From assembly GCF_904849725.1 (NCBI RefSeq), contig NC_058518.1, positions 11,304,147 through 11,368,146 of the forward strand: a DNA stretch of 64,000 nt, given 5' to 3'. This stretch comes from Hordeum vulgare subsp. vulgare. Lineage: Eukaryota; Streptophyta; Magnoliopsida; Poales; Poaceae. The notes under the pieces were generated by a model. That model had not been told where the DNA came from. It did no database searches and worked only from the letters and a program-made list of their open reading frames with translations. Made by a program: the position numbers and the translations under genes. Below are positions 10,350 to 21,355 of this stretch, piece after piece. Numbering within the stretch: position 1 is the stretch's first letter; every line of letters starts with the position of its first letter.

Positions 10350-11967
10350 TGATGTCAGCTGTGCTTCCCTGGTAACGGCGACAGGAATAGTCGTGTCGAC
10401 GGCACCAGGAATCCTTCTGCTGCGGCTACGCCTTAAGGGACTTCCTAGGCAAATATGCAAAGGATTTCCCCCGTGGCCTTGGAGCCTTGCGTTGGTGTTC
10501 CCTCGAAGCAGAAAGGGTGATGTAGCATAGCGGTGGTAAGTATTTCCCTCAGTTTGAGAACCAAGATATCGATCCAGTGGAGGAGTATCACAAGATCCTG
10601 CACAAACACAGAAAACTTGCTCCCAATGCTATGAAGGGTTGTCAATCCCTTATAGATTGTTCGCCAAGTGAGAACTGAAAGCAACAAAGTAACAAAGAAA
10701 AGTAAAAGCGGAGGTGTAAACGATAGATGTGAATAGACCCGGGGGCCGTAGTGTTTACTAGTGGCTTCTCTCATGAAAGAAAGTAGACGGTAGGTGAACA
10801 AATTACTGTCGAGCAATTGATAGAACCGCGCAAAGTCGTGATGTCATCTATGGCAATGATTATATCTATAGCCATCACGTCCAAAACAAGTAGACCGATA
10901 CTGTCTGCATCTACTACTATTACTCCACACGTCAACCGCTATCCAGCATGCATCTAGTGTATTAAGTCCAAAAGAACAGAGTAATGCCTTAAGCAAGATG
11001 ACATGATGTAGATGGACAATCTCATATCAACGACAGAGCCCAGCTTGTTACCCTTGATGGCAACGACTTAATGTGTGCCTTGCTGCCCCTACTGTCACTG
11101 GGAAAGGTCACCACATGGTAGAGACCAAAACCAAGCACTTCTCCCATTGCAAGAATCATAGATCTAGTTGGCCAAACAAAACCCAAGACTTGGAGAGACT
11201 TACAAGGATATCAAATCATGCATATAAGAAATCAGCAAAGACTCAAATATATATCATAGATAATCTGATCACAAATCCACAATTCATCGGATCTCGACAA
11301 ACACACCGCCAAAGAAGATTATATCGGAGAGATCTCCATGAAGATCATGGAGAACTTTGTATTGAAGATCCGAGAGAGAGAAGAAGCCATCTAGCTACTA
11401 ACTACGGACCCGTAGGTCTGAAGTGAACTACTCACGAGTCATTGGAGGGGCGATGATGATGATGAAGAAGCCCTCCAACTCCAAAGTCCCCTCCGGCAGG
11501 GCGCCGGGAAGGGTCTCCACATGATATCTCGCGGAATCAGAAGCTTGCAGCGGTGGAAAAGTATTTTCGAGGCTCCCCTGATTTTTTGCTGTATTTTAGG
11601 GAATATATAGGCCAAAGATCTAGGTCAGGGGGCGCTCAGGGAGGCCACAAGCCCTGCCACCCCCGCCTCCCCCTGGTGGCGGAGTGGGGGCTTGTGGGCT
11701 CCTTGGATCCCACCTAGCTTGGCCCACAGGCCCCCTGATCTTCTTCCGTTCGGGAAAAATCATTTCGGGGATTTTATTCCGTTTGGACTCCATTCCAATA
11801 TCAGATTTGAAAAGAGCCAAAACACACAGAAAAAACATGAACTGGCACTTGGCACTGAATTAATAAGTTAGTCCCAAAAAAGATATAAAAGGTACATAAA
11901 ACATCCAAAGATGACAAGATGACAGCATGAAACCATCAAAAATTATAGATACGTTTGACATGTATCA
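10350..11967 (-). repeat. E1 5' LTR
   Basis: The 1618-bp LTR pairs with 3756-5375 and ends CATGTATCA. It contains the GC-rich inverted repeat at 11641-11700 and a degenerate primer-binding-site relic at 10366-10383, 44 bp from the working one. Confidence 0.85.
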
Positions 11968-12156
11968 TACGGCGACAAGAACAGACCTTCGGCAAGGGCG
12001 CGCATGGCTAGAGTGCGCCCTGATAGGCCTGACGCGGCTACACGCGTCATGATGTAGGGCTCGGCGTGGCTACAACGCCATTAGTCACGCCCGAGGCTGA
12101 CCGCGCGAGGCGGCCCTGTAGCTGGGGACTACCCCTACCAACTCCCTGACGGCCGG
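11968..12156 (+). repeat. Repeat A, first copy, part 2
   Basis: These 189 bp lie between E1 and E4. They match 23857-24050 and end in GCCGG, the left target-site duplication of E4 (12152-12156). Confidence 0.75.
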
Positions 12157-13671
12157 TGATGACCCACAAGTATAGGGCATCAATCATAGTCCTTTCGATA
12201 AGTAAGAGTGTCGTACCCAACGAGGAGCAGAAGGCTCTGATAAGCGGATTTCAGCAAGGTAATAACTGCAAGCACTGAAAGTAGCGATAACAAGTGATTG
12301 TGTAGCGAGGTGAAATGTAGCAAGCAAACAGTAACAAGTAACAAGTAGAAGCAACGGTGCAGCAAGTGGCCCAATCCCTTTTGTAGAAAGGGACAAGCCT
12401 GAACAAAGTCTTATAGGAGGAAAAACGCTCCCGAGGACACACGGGAATTTCTGTCATGCTAGTTTCATCATGTTCATATGATTCGCGTTCGTTACTTTGA
12501 TAGTTTGATATGTGGCTGGACCGGTGCTTGGGTACTGCCCTTACTTGGACAAGCATCCCACTTATGATTAACCTCTCTCGCAAGCATCCGCAAGTACAAA
12601 AGAAGAATTAAGACAAAGTCTAACCATAGCATTAAACTAGTGGATCCAAATCAGCCCCTCACGAAGCAACGCAAAGACTGGGGTTTAAGCTTCTGTCACT
12701 CCAGCAACCCATCATCTACTTACTACTTCCCAATGCCTTCCTCTAGGCCCAAATATGGTGAAGTGTTATGTAGTCGACATTCACGTAACACCACTAGAGG
12801 AAAAACAACATACAGCATATCAAAATACCGAACGAATATCAAATTCACATGACTATTATCAGCATGACTTATCCCATGTCCTCAGGAACAAAAGTAACTA
12901 CTCACAAGACATAATCATAATCATGACCATAGGTGTAATGAATAGCATCAAGGATCTGAACATAAACTCTTACACCAAGTAATCCAACTAGCATCAACTA
13001 CAAAGAGTAATCAACACTACTAGCAACCTTAAAAGTACCAATCGGAGTCGCGAGATGATGATTGGTTACAAGAGATGAACTAGGGATTGGAGAGGAGATG
13101 GTGCTGATGAAGATGTTGATGAAGATGCCTCCCCTCCGACGAGAGGAGTGTTGGTGATGACGATAGCGATGATTTCCCCCTCCGGGAGGGCAATTTCCCC
13201 GGCAGGATCGTCCTGCCGGAGCTCTAGATTGGATCTGCTCAAGTTCCGCCTCGTGGCGGCGGCGAAACCACGAAAAAGCTCCCTCCTGATTTTTTCCAGA
13301 CCAGGACTCTTCATATAGCAAAAGAGGGGGGCTAGTGGGCCTTCAAGCAGCCCACAAGCTTGCCCACCGCCACGAAGGGGGGTGGTGGCGGAGTGGGGGC
13401 TTGTGGGGCCCTGGTGGCCCCCCTCCGGTAGTTATTTCACCCAGTATTTTTAATATATTCTAGAAAAAATCCACCAGGGGGGGTGGTGGCGGAGTGGGGA
13501 CTAGGATTTTCTACTTTTCCAGTCCAGAATTCCAGCTGCCTGAATTCTCCCTCTTCAAATAAACCTTGCAAAATAAGAGAGAAAAGGCATAAATATGGTA
13601 CCACAAGTAATATAACAGCCCAAAAAGCAAAAAATATCAACATGAAAGCATGATGCAAAATGGACGTATCA
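12157..13671 (-). repeat. E4 3' LTR
   Basis: The 1515-bp LTR (TGATGACCC to GACGTATCA) pairs with 21356-22888. It is 18 bp shorter because about 29 bp of hairpin-like sequence (13471-13499) replaces a segment of roughly 40-45 bp kept in the other LTR. Confidence 0.9.
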
Positions 13672-13686
13672 ACTCCCCCAAGCTTA
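13672..13686 (-). other. E4 polypurine tract
   Basis: ACTCCCCCAAGCTTA directly abuts the 3' LTR. A near-identical motif recurs at 15159-15173 just below the small ORF. Confidence 0.7.
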
Positions 13687-15206
13687 GACCTCGCTTGTCC
13701 TTAAGCGAAAACCAAGTTCCATAAACATGTCCACATGTTGAGGGACGAAGGTGTCGATAAAACATAATACGAACATGAGGGCATCATGATCACACATAGA
13801 ACAGCAATACATCATAAAGATTCTTATGGGAAAGTAACAATTCCTTCACAAAGCAAAGCATGAAGCAAAAACCTTACCGAGAAGTAACCAACAATAGTCC
13901 ATAGTCATTGAAGCAATTGCAATTTATCACAACATCAGAAAGAGTCAAATAAGAGCTTGTAAGGAAAACCCACATACTCAATCATCTCTTTTGTTTTCCA
14001 CAATTGTTACAACTCACGTGGTACTCATGGTGTCAAAGTTTCAGATGGACACAGAGGAAGATAGGGGCTAATAGTTTTGCCTCCCAACGATTTACCTCAA
14101 GGGTAAAGTCAACAACAATAAAGCATGAGTACTCAACTCCAAGTTGATATATGAATATAGATCTTTCCCAAGCATGTGACGGTAGCAAAGACAAGGGCAA
14201 AAGGGAATTGGTGATGATCACCATGACTCTTACAAGGGTAAAAAGTAAAGGTACAAGATAGGCCCTTCGCAAAGGGAAGCAGAGGTTGTCATGCGATTTT
14301 GAGGTTTGGATGCGTGTCCTCTTAGTGCGGAGGAACGTTACTTTATATTGCCTCCTGTGACAAAGAACTTCATTATGCAGTCTGTCTCTTTTATGTCTTC
14401 CTCATCATAGGTTCATACAAAGCTTATTTTCCACACACTAATAGATCATAGATATTAGAGAGCAATTTTTATTGCTTGCACCGATGACAACTTACTTCAA
14501 GGATCTTATTCAATCCATAGGTAGGTATGGTGGACTCTCATGGCAAAACTGGTTGGAGGTTTATGGATGCACAAGTAGTATCTCTACTTAGTGCGGGAGT
14601 TTTGGCTAATAAGAGGTGGAAGAAATCGACACATGCTAAGGGATCTCTAATCATATAACATTGTTTGGAACCAAGCAAACACAATTCATTATGTTGTCTT
14701 CCTTGTCCAACATCTACTCCTAAGCATGTAATAGTTTGGTGAGTGCTCACAATTGTAAAAAGTGTCTAAGATGATATATTTATATGTGAACCTCTATTTC
14801 CTTATTACTTCTTATTAATTGCAACAATGACTGAGGTCTATGTTGAGTTATTCTCAACAAGTTTCAATCATCATACGTGTCATAAGTGAGGTTATCACTT
14901 TCCGTAAGATCGTCTCATGATCTTTCATGCTATCGTTCTTTTCATAATTTTGATCATCGCACAAAGCAAAGCCCTTTGACTAAGAAACTCTTTATTATAT
15001 AGCTAGTAAGCTCGAATACATCGGGGGAGAGACAAAAGAAAAAGACTCAAACTAAAAACTAAAGACTTATTCCTCTAAGAGAAGAAATAAAAACTGAAAA
15101 GGAAAGAACTAAAACAAAGGTAAAAGCAAAAGATATAAAGGTGATACGATACCAGGGCAACTCCCCCAAGCTTGGCAGAAGCCAAGGGGATTGCCCATAC
15201 CAATGT
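13687..15206 (-). other. Non-coding 3' region of E4
   Basis: About 1.5 kb has no long conserved frame between the small ORF and the polypurine tract. It contains the second polypurine-tract-like motif at 15159-15173. Nothing else is recognised. Confidence 0.65.
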
Positions 15207-15593
15207 TTAGTTGTCTTCCTTTGGCGGTGATGGTGGTGTTGTTGTCGCCTTTGATTCCAAGAGAGCTATCAATCTTTGATTTATACCTTTGAGATTTGTG
15301 ACATGGTTTTCCAGCAAAACGACTTCATGAGAAAGAGAAATATTGCGAGCACGAGTTGTTTCGCAAAACCTCAAGATTTCAATCAAGGATGGAGACAACA
15401 CGTGGAGGAAGGGTTGGAGAAAATCTACTCCTTCATCGTCTTCAATGTTGAACATAGGTTGAACTTCCTCCCTAGCATGGGTTTTCTCCTTAGCTTGGTC
15501 CCTGGCTTCCGTGACTTCTACTCTTTTTAGATCAGCATCTACTTCCTCATGAACTTGGTGAAGATCATTCTCCCCAACAGATTCCTGAGACAT
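15207..15593 (-). CDS. E4 third ORF, small acidic/helical protein of unknown function
   Basis: A 128-codon frame starts at the ATG at 15593 (MSQESVGEND); an in-frame ATG eight codons upstream also exists. The product is rich in Glu, Asp, Lys and Val. It has a helical middle (LQPFLHVLSPSLIEILRFCE) and heptad-like leucines after it that may form a coiled coil, then a Thr/Pro tail (TTTPPSPPKEDN). There is no signal peptide or membrane segment, so it is not a typical Env. It lies 380 bp after the integrase stop, is preceded by a TATA-like motif at 15681-15688, and is followed at once by an extra polypurine-tract-like motif. I do not recognise the family. It could be an accessory retroelement protein or a captured fragment. 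Confidence 0.55.
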   Translation of the reverse strand: MSQESVGENDLHQVHEEVDADLKRVEVTEARDQAKEKTHAREEVQPMFNIEDDEGVDFLQPFLHVLSPSLIEILRFCETTRARNISLSHEVVLLENHVTNLKGINQRLIALLESKATTTPPSPPKEDN

Positions 15594-15680
15594 CTTTGCT
15601 CTAAATTGGCGGCACACAATAAGCTCGAAACGAAAATAGAGGAAAACTGCGCGATATGGAGATCAAAATCTTCGGGCGAC

Positions 15681-15688
15681 TATATATT
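15681..15688 (-). promoter_or_regulatory. Candidate internal promoter (TATA) for the E4 third ORF
   Basis: The plus-strand TATATATT gives AATATATA on the element strand, 88 bp before the ATG at 15593. A GC-rich inverted repeat (15751-15807) lies about 65 bp upstream. This order, hairpin then TATA, also occurs in the E4 LTR promoter region. Promoter function is inference. Confidence 0.45.
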
Positions 15689-15750
15689 GATTTTTTCTGG
15701 GCCAGAAGGAGTCCTCCGCAAGAAAACAGAGTCCGGGAGGCACACGAGGT

Positions 15751-15807
15751 ACCCACAAGCTTGCCCACCGCCACCAGGGGGGTGGTGGCGGAGTGGGCCC
15801 TTGTGGC
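15751..15807. repeat. GC-rich inverted repeat inside E4
   Basis: The arms ACCCACAAGC and GCCCTTGTGG enclose a second palindrome, CCGCCACC..GGTGGCGG. The same motif appears in the LTRs of E1 and E4 and in solo LTRs (near 5051, 11641, 13351, 20758, 22548 and 32961). Confidence 0.7.
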
Positions 15808-15974
15808 TGCCTCGTTCGCTCTTCGGACTTCTTTTTATTTTTCTAATTTTCCAAAAATTCCAAACCCGAGGAAATTTCCTATTGGAAAAGTATCGGGGTC
15901 CAATTTCTTGCAGAAACATATACATCTTCGTTTTCAAGGCCTGAAACAGGCTGATAAACATCCCGTATGTACTC

Positions 15975-18900
15975 CTATGGAGTTATGACATTGATGATAT
16001 TGGTCTCAACATTTATGGGAGTACCAGAGATGTAATGCTTGATTCTTTGCCCATTTACAACTCTAGGAAAATTTCCTTCCGTGTTATTGATTTTGATGGC
16101 ACCAGAACGATATACTTCCTCGACAACATAGCGACCTTCCCATTTAGATAGAAGCTTGCCTGCAAAGAATCTCAAACGAGAATTGTATAGCAAGACATAA
16201 TCACCTACATTGAACTCTCGTTTCTGTATTCGTTTATCGTGCCATCTCTTAACCTTTTCCTTGAACAACCTGGCATTCTCATATGCCTGGGCTCTCCATT
16301 CATCTAACGAGCTGATATCAAACAACCGCTTCTCACCGGCATGTTTAAAATCAAAGTTGAGCTCTTTGATTGCCCAATAAGCTTTGTGTTCCAGCTCAAG
16401 AGGTAAATGACAGGCCTTACCGTAAACCATTTTATACGGTGACATGCCCATGGGATTCCTATAAGCAGTCCTATAAGCCCATAGTGCATCGTCAAGTTTG
16501 CTAGACCAGTTCTTTCGAGATCTATTGACGGTCTTTTGTAGGATCAACTTGATCGCCCTATTACTCAACTCCACTTGACCACTAGACTGAGGATGATAAG
16601 GAGATGCAACTCTATGGTTGACATCATACTTAGATGGCATCTTGCGGAAAACACCATGAATGAAGTGTGAACCGCCATCAGTCCTCAAGTATCTAGGGAC
16701 TCCAAATCTTGGGAATATGACTTCTTTAAGCATCTTAATAGAGGTGTGGTGATCAGCATTTTTAGTGGGGATAGCTTCTACCCACTTAGTAACGTAATCC
16801 ACAGCAACTAAGATGTGAGTGTACCCATTGGAACTCGGGAAGGGTCCCATATAATCAAAGCCCCAGACATCAAATGGTTCAATGACAACTGAATAGTTCA
16901 TAGGCATCTCCTGACGCTTACTGATGTTCCCTATCCTTTGGCATTCGTCACAAGACAAGACAAACTTACGGGCATCCTTGAAGAGAGTGGGCCAATAGAA
17001 ACCTGATTGCAATACCTTATGGGCAGTTCTATCTCCAGCATGGTGTCCTCCGTAGGCTTCGGAATGACACTTCTGCAGGATCTGTCCCTGTTCATGTTCA
17101 CGCACACAACATCTAATAACACCATCTACTCCTTCCTTATAAAGGTGAGGATCATCCCAAAAGTAGTGTCTCAAATCAAAGAAGAATTTCTTCTTTTGTT
17201 GATAGGTGAAACTGGGTGGTATGTATTTGGCTACGATATAGTTTGCATAATGGGCATACCACGGTGCACTATGTGAAGTGCGGATAACATTTAATTGCTC
17301 ATCAGGAAAGCTATCATCAATAGGTAGTGGGTCATCAAGGTAATTCTCTAGCGTAGACAAGTTATCTGCTACAGGGTTGTCAGCACCCTTTCGGTCAACG
17401 ACGTGCAAATCAAATTCCTGTAGCAGGAGAACCCATCTGATCAGCCTAGGCTTAGCGTCCTTCTTCTGCATAAGGTACTTAATAGCAGCATGATCAGAGT
17501 GAATAGTGACTTTGGAGTCAACTATGTAAGATCTGAACTTTTCACATGCAAACACGACTGCTAAAAATTCCTTCTCCGTAGTGGCATAGTTTCTTTGGGA
17601 ACTGTCTAGAGTTTTACTAGCGTAGTGAATGACATTCAACTTCTTGTCAACTCTTTGTTCTAGAACAGCACCAACAACATAATCACTAGCGTCACACATG
17701 ATTTCAAAGGGCAAGTTCCAGTCAGGTGGTTGAACAATAGGTGCGGTTATCAAAGACTTCTTAAGTATTTCGAAAGCTTCCTCACAATCCTCATCAAAAA
17801 CAAAAGGAACATCCTTCTGCAAGAGGTTGGTAAGAGGCCTAGAAATCTTAGAGAAGTATTTAATGAACCTTCTATAGAAACCAGCACGACCTAGAAAACT
17901 TCGTATACCTCTGATATCTGTGGGGCAAGGCATTTTCTCAATTGCATCAACCTTAGCCTTATCAACTTCAATGCCTCTTTCAGAGATTTTGTGTCCTAAG
18001 ACGATACCTTCATTAACCATAAAGTGGCACTTCTCCCAATTCAAGACGAGGTTGGTTACTTCGCATCTCTGTAAGACTCGATCAAGGTTGCTGAGGCAAT
18101 CATCAAAGGAAGACCCGTAAACGGAGAAGTCATCCATGAAAACCTCGACAATCGTTTCACAAAAGTCAGAGAATATAGCCATCATACATCTTTGGAAGGC
18201 GGTAGGAGCATTACATAAGCCAAAAGGCATACGTCTATAGGCAAAGGTACCGAAAGGGCAGGTGAAAGTGGTTTTCTCTTGATCAGATTGTGCAACAGGT
18301 ATCTGCGAGAAACCTGAATAACCGTCTAGAAAGCAGAAGTGTGTGTGCTTTGATAGCCTTTCTAGCATTTGGTTGATAAACGACAAAGGATAATGATCTT
18401 TCCTGGTTGCCTTGTTCAGTTTCCGGAAGTCTATCACCATTCTATAGCCGGTAATAATCCTTTGTGGGATTAGTTCATCCTTATCATTAGGAACGACGGT
18501 GATACCTCCCTTCTTAGGTACGCAATGTACTGGACTTACCCAATCACTATGAGAAACAGGATAAATGATTCCTGCTTCCAGAAGCTTTAATATTTCTTTT
18601 CTAACGACCTCTTTCATCTTAGGATTTAATCTCCTTTGATGATCAACAACTGGTTTAAAGTCAGGATCGGTTTTAATCATGTGCTGACATAGAGTAGGAC
18701 TAATACCCTTAAGATCATCAAGAGTATATCCAATAGCAGCGCGGTGCTTCCTCAGAGTTTTTACTAACTTCTTCTCTTCGCGCTCTGAGAGGAGAGCACT
18801 AATAATGACAGGATATATCTCCTTCTCATCAAGATAGGCATCCTTAAGAGTATCAGGCAACTGTTTAAGCTCGAACACGGGATCACCCTTCGGTGGGGGA

Positions 18901-19306
18901 GGATTCCCAAGCAGTTCAACAGGCAGATTATTCTTGAGAATAGGATATTGTTCTAAGACAATTTTATCTATCTCATCTCTCTCCTCCATATGCATATCAT
19001 TTTCATGGTCAAGCAGATATTGCTCTAAAGGATCCGTAGGAGGTACGGCAATAGAGGCAAGAGCAATGATTTCATCTCTACCACACGACTCTCTTTCATG
19101 GGTTTGTCTTCCAAAATTGGAGAAGTTAAATTCATGAGACACACCCTCGAAACTTACTGTGACGGTCTGCTTAATACAATCAGTGTGAGCATTGACAGTG
19201 TAGAGAAAGGGTGTACCAAATATGATGGGACAAAAGCTATCTTGTGCAGTACCAACGATGAGGAAATCAGTAGGATATTTCGTCTTACCACACAGGACTT
19301 CTACTC
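15975..19306 (-). pseudogene. E4 pol: reverse transcriptase, RNase H, integrase
   Basis: The frame from the ATG at 19142 has 1055 codons without a stop and continues upstream in phase to about 19306 with the end of the protease domain (IIFGTPF). Residues counted from 19142: reverse transcriptase about 190-380, with active-site FMDD at 335-338 in place of the commoner YVDD or YLDD; RNase H with D484 and D550; integrase zinc finger H693, H700 or H701, C731 and C734; catalytic triad D763, D822 and E858. RT, RH and IN in this order identify Ty3/Gypsy, and the sequence style fits the Athila clade. All key catalytic residues are present, so the enzyme part may still be functional if expressed. It is labelled a pseudogene only because a frameshift cuts it off from gag. 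Confidence 0.92.
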
Positions 19307-20146
19307 TCTCAAAATTCCCACAGGGCAGATAGTGTCTCTATTAGCAAGCATAATAGTGACATCAATGGGTTCTAACTCAGTAGGTGCAATCTCATCTTTG
19401 ATTTCATCATATAGAGAGCGGGGTATTGCACTAACACTAGCTCCCATATCACATAAACCATGGTAACAGTGATCTCGTATCTTAACAGAAACAACGGGCA
19501 GGCCAACTACAGGTCTGTGTTTGTCTTTCGCGTGAGGTTTAGCAATTCTAGCGGAGTCCTCGCAAAATTTGATAACATGCCCATATATGTCTTCGGCTAA
19601 GAGATCTTTGATAATAGCAACGCTAGGTTCAACTCTAATCTCCTCAGGGGGTGCAAGTCGTCTAATGTAACCCCTACGTATCATAGTTGGAGCTTTAGAA
19701 TAATCCTTTATCCTAGCAGGGTATGGTGGTTTCTCAGTGTAAGCACAAGGAACAACGGGATCACTAAAAGCTATGATTTTCTCCTCAACTAGATTGGTTT
19801 TGGCTATGTTGCTTTCCACAGGAGGATGATATTTAAACCACTTCTCTTTGGGAAGATCAACATGAGCAGCAAAAGATTCACATAGAGAAGTGTTTGTCTC
19901 AACAAAAGATTTAACGCAATCAAACTGGAAATTCATACCTGACTCCTTACCTTCTTCCAGCTCCCAATCTTCAGAGTTGCGTTTGATTATCTCCAGTAAA
20001 TTCCATTTCTGATCAATATCCTTCTTCATAAAAGAACCAACACAAGAAGTGTCAAGCATGGTACGATCTTCATGAGAAAGCCGAGCATAAAAGTTTTGAG
20101 TGATGATTTCTCTTGACATCTCATGATTGGGGCATGAATATAGCAT
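19301..20146 (-). pseudogene. E4 gag C-terminal half and protease
   Basis: The 281-codon frame holds the distal gag region (CPNHEMSREIITQNFYARLS, MLDTSCVGSF) and the start of an aspartic protease with the motif CDMGASVSAIP. It stops at TAG (19301-19303) through a 1-2 nt frameshift inside the protease; the protein sequence resumes in the frame of pol. Upstream it is in phase with 20162-20491, separated by a TGA at 20162-20164. Confidence 0.82.
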
Positions 20147-20161
20147 TGATTTAAGCCTCCA

Positions 20162-20491
20162 TCAAGCTTGAGCTATGCTTTCCCTGTCACGAGGCCAAAA
20201 GTTATAAATAAAGTTCCGATCACGATGTACTAAATGCATAGGATAGAACTTTTGATGAAATTCCAATTTCAACCGATTGTAGCCCCATGATCCAGTATCA
20301 TCACATAGCCTATACCATGTCAACGTCTTATCCTTCAAAGATAAAGGAAATACTTTCTTCTTTACCTCATCCTCGGGCAAACCTGCAAGCTTAAATAAAC
20401 CACAAACTTCATCTACATAGATTAGATGAAAGTCTGGATGTGAAGATCCATCTCCTATAAAAGGATTAGCCAGCAGTTTCTCAAGCATACT
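20162..20491 (-). pseudogene. E4 gag N-terminal part
   Basis: The fragment carries typical gag motifs (MLEKLLANPF, FPLSLKDKTLTWY, FHQKFYP). It ends at the TGA at 20162-20164, a probable Trp codon mutated to stop. Its start is lost because a foreign LTR is inserted at 20492; the remaining 5' part lies to the right of that LTR. Confidence 0.75.
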
Positions 20492-21110
20492 GATACGTCT
20501 CAAACGTATCTATAATTTTTGATGGTTTCACGCTGTTATCTTGTCTTCTTTGTATGTTTGATGTACCTTTTTATATCTTTTTGGGACTAACTTATTGATT
20601 CAGTGCCAAGTGCCAGTTCCTGTTTTTTCCGTGTTTTTGACTCTTTTCAGATATGATTTTGGAACGGAGTCCAAACGGAAGAAAAACCGCGAAATGATTT
20701 TTTCCCGAACGGAAGAAGTCCATGGGGCTTTTGGGCCAAGCCAGGTGGGCTCCAGGGAGCCCACAAGCCCCCACTCCGCCACCAGGGGGAGGCGGCGGTG
20801 GGCAGGCTTGTGGCCTCCCTGGCGCCCCCTGACCTAGGTCTGGCGCCTATATATTCCCAAATAAGCTTTTGTGTTTGTGCAGGATCTTGAGATACTCTTC
20901 CGCCGGATTGATACCTTGGTTCTCAAACTGAGGGAAATTAATACTTACCGTCGCTGTGCTACATCACCCTTTCCGCTTCAAGGGAACACCAACGCAAGGC
21001 TCCAAGGCCACCGGGGAAATCCTTTGCATAGGAAGTCCCTTAAGGCATAGCCGTAGCTGAAGGATTCCTCGTGCCGTCGACACAACTATTTCTGGCGCCG
21101 TTGCAAGGGA
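20492..21110 (+). mobile_element. Solo LTR inserted in E4 gag, internally deleted
   Basis: This LTR is on the + strand, unlike its host. It begins TGATACGTCTCAAACG and matches the E1-type LTR, but at about 620 bp it lacks roughly 1 kb of the middle; the jump lies near 20865-20870. It holds the GC-rich inverted repeat at about 20758-20818. It ends in TGGCGCCGTTGCAAGGGA (21093-21110), which resembles a tRNA-Asp primer-binding site. A weak target duplication, CATAC versus GATAC, is possible but depends on the exact end chosen. Confidence 0.7.
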
Positions 21111-21326
21111 TACACAACAAACATCACATACCCAAAGGAATTTCATAAAAGATATTTTCAGTAGGTACCTCAGGTTGAGGAGCAACTCCTCGTGCTTCCG
21201 TTCGTGGTGAAGATACCCCGAACAAACTCCTCAAAGGAAGAGTTTCCATAGTGACAAGTGACAATAAATTTCAGCATGGTATAAAAATGTTTCCTAACCA
21301 ATTTCCACTTACCAAAGGCGCTTCAC
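21111..21326 (-). other. E4 gag start and leader, interrupted
   Basis: This segment joins the start of gag to the primer-binding site. The reading frame is damaged near the LTR insertion, and I could not fix the original start codon. Confidence 0.5.
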
Positions 21327-21344
21327 TCCCCGGCAACGGCGCCA
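21327..21344 (-). other. E4 primer-binding site (tRNA-Asp)
   Basis: TCCCCGGCAACGGCGCCA matches the 18-nt 3' end of plant tRNA-Asp(GUC) with CCA. It sits 11 bp from the 5' LTR. Confidence 0.82.
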
Positions 21345-21355
21345 GAAAAGAGTCT

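Larger units (their letters stand above)
3691..11967 (-). mobile_element. E1: gag-protease-only Gypsy (Athila-type) LTR retrotransposon
   Basis: The element lies on the - strand. In plus coordinates it runs: 65-bp leader duplicate (3691-3755), 3' LTR (3756-5375), polypurine tract, 2.7 kb without coding, protease and gag (8043-10118), leader with primer-binding site, and 5' LTR (10350-11967). It has no reverse transcriptase or integrase, so it would need enzymes from another element. E3 is a close relative with the same layout. No target-site duplication is found, and an undisturbed copy of the host repeat (near 23830) shows about 15 bp missing at the left edge. A Sabrina-like family name is possible but not verified. 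Confidence 0.85.
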
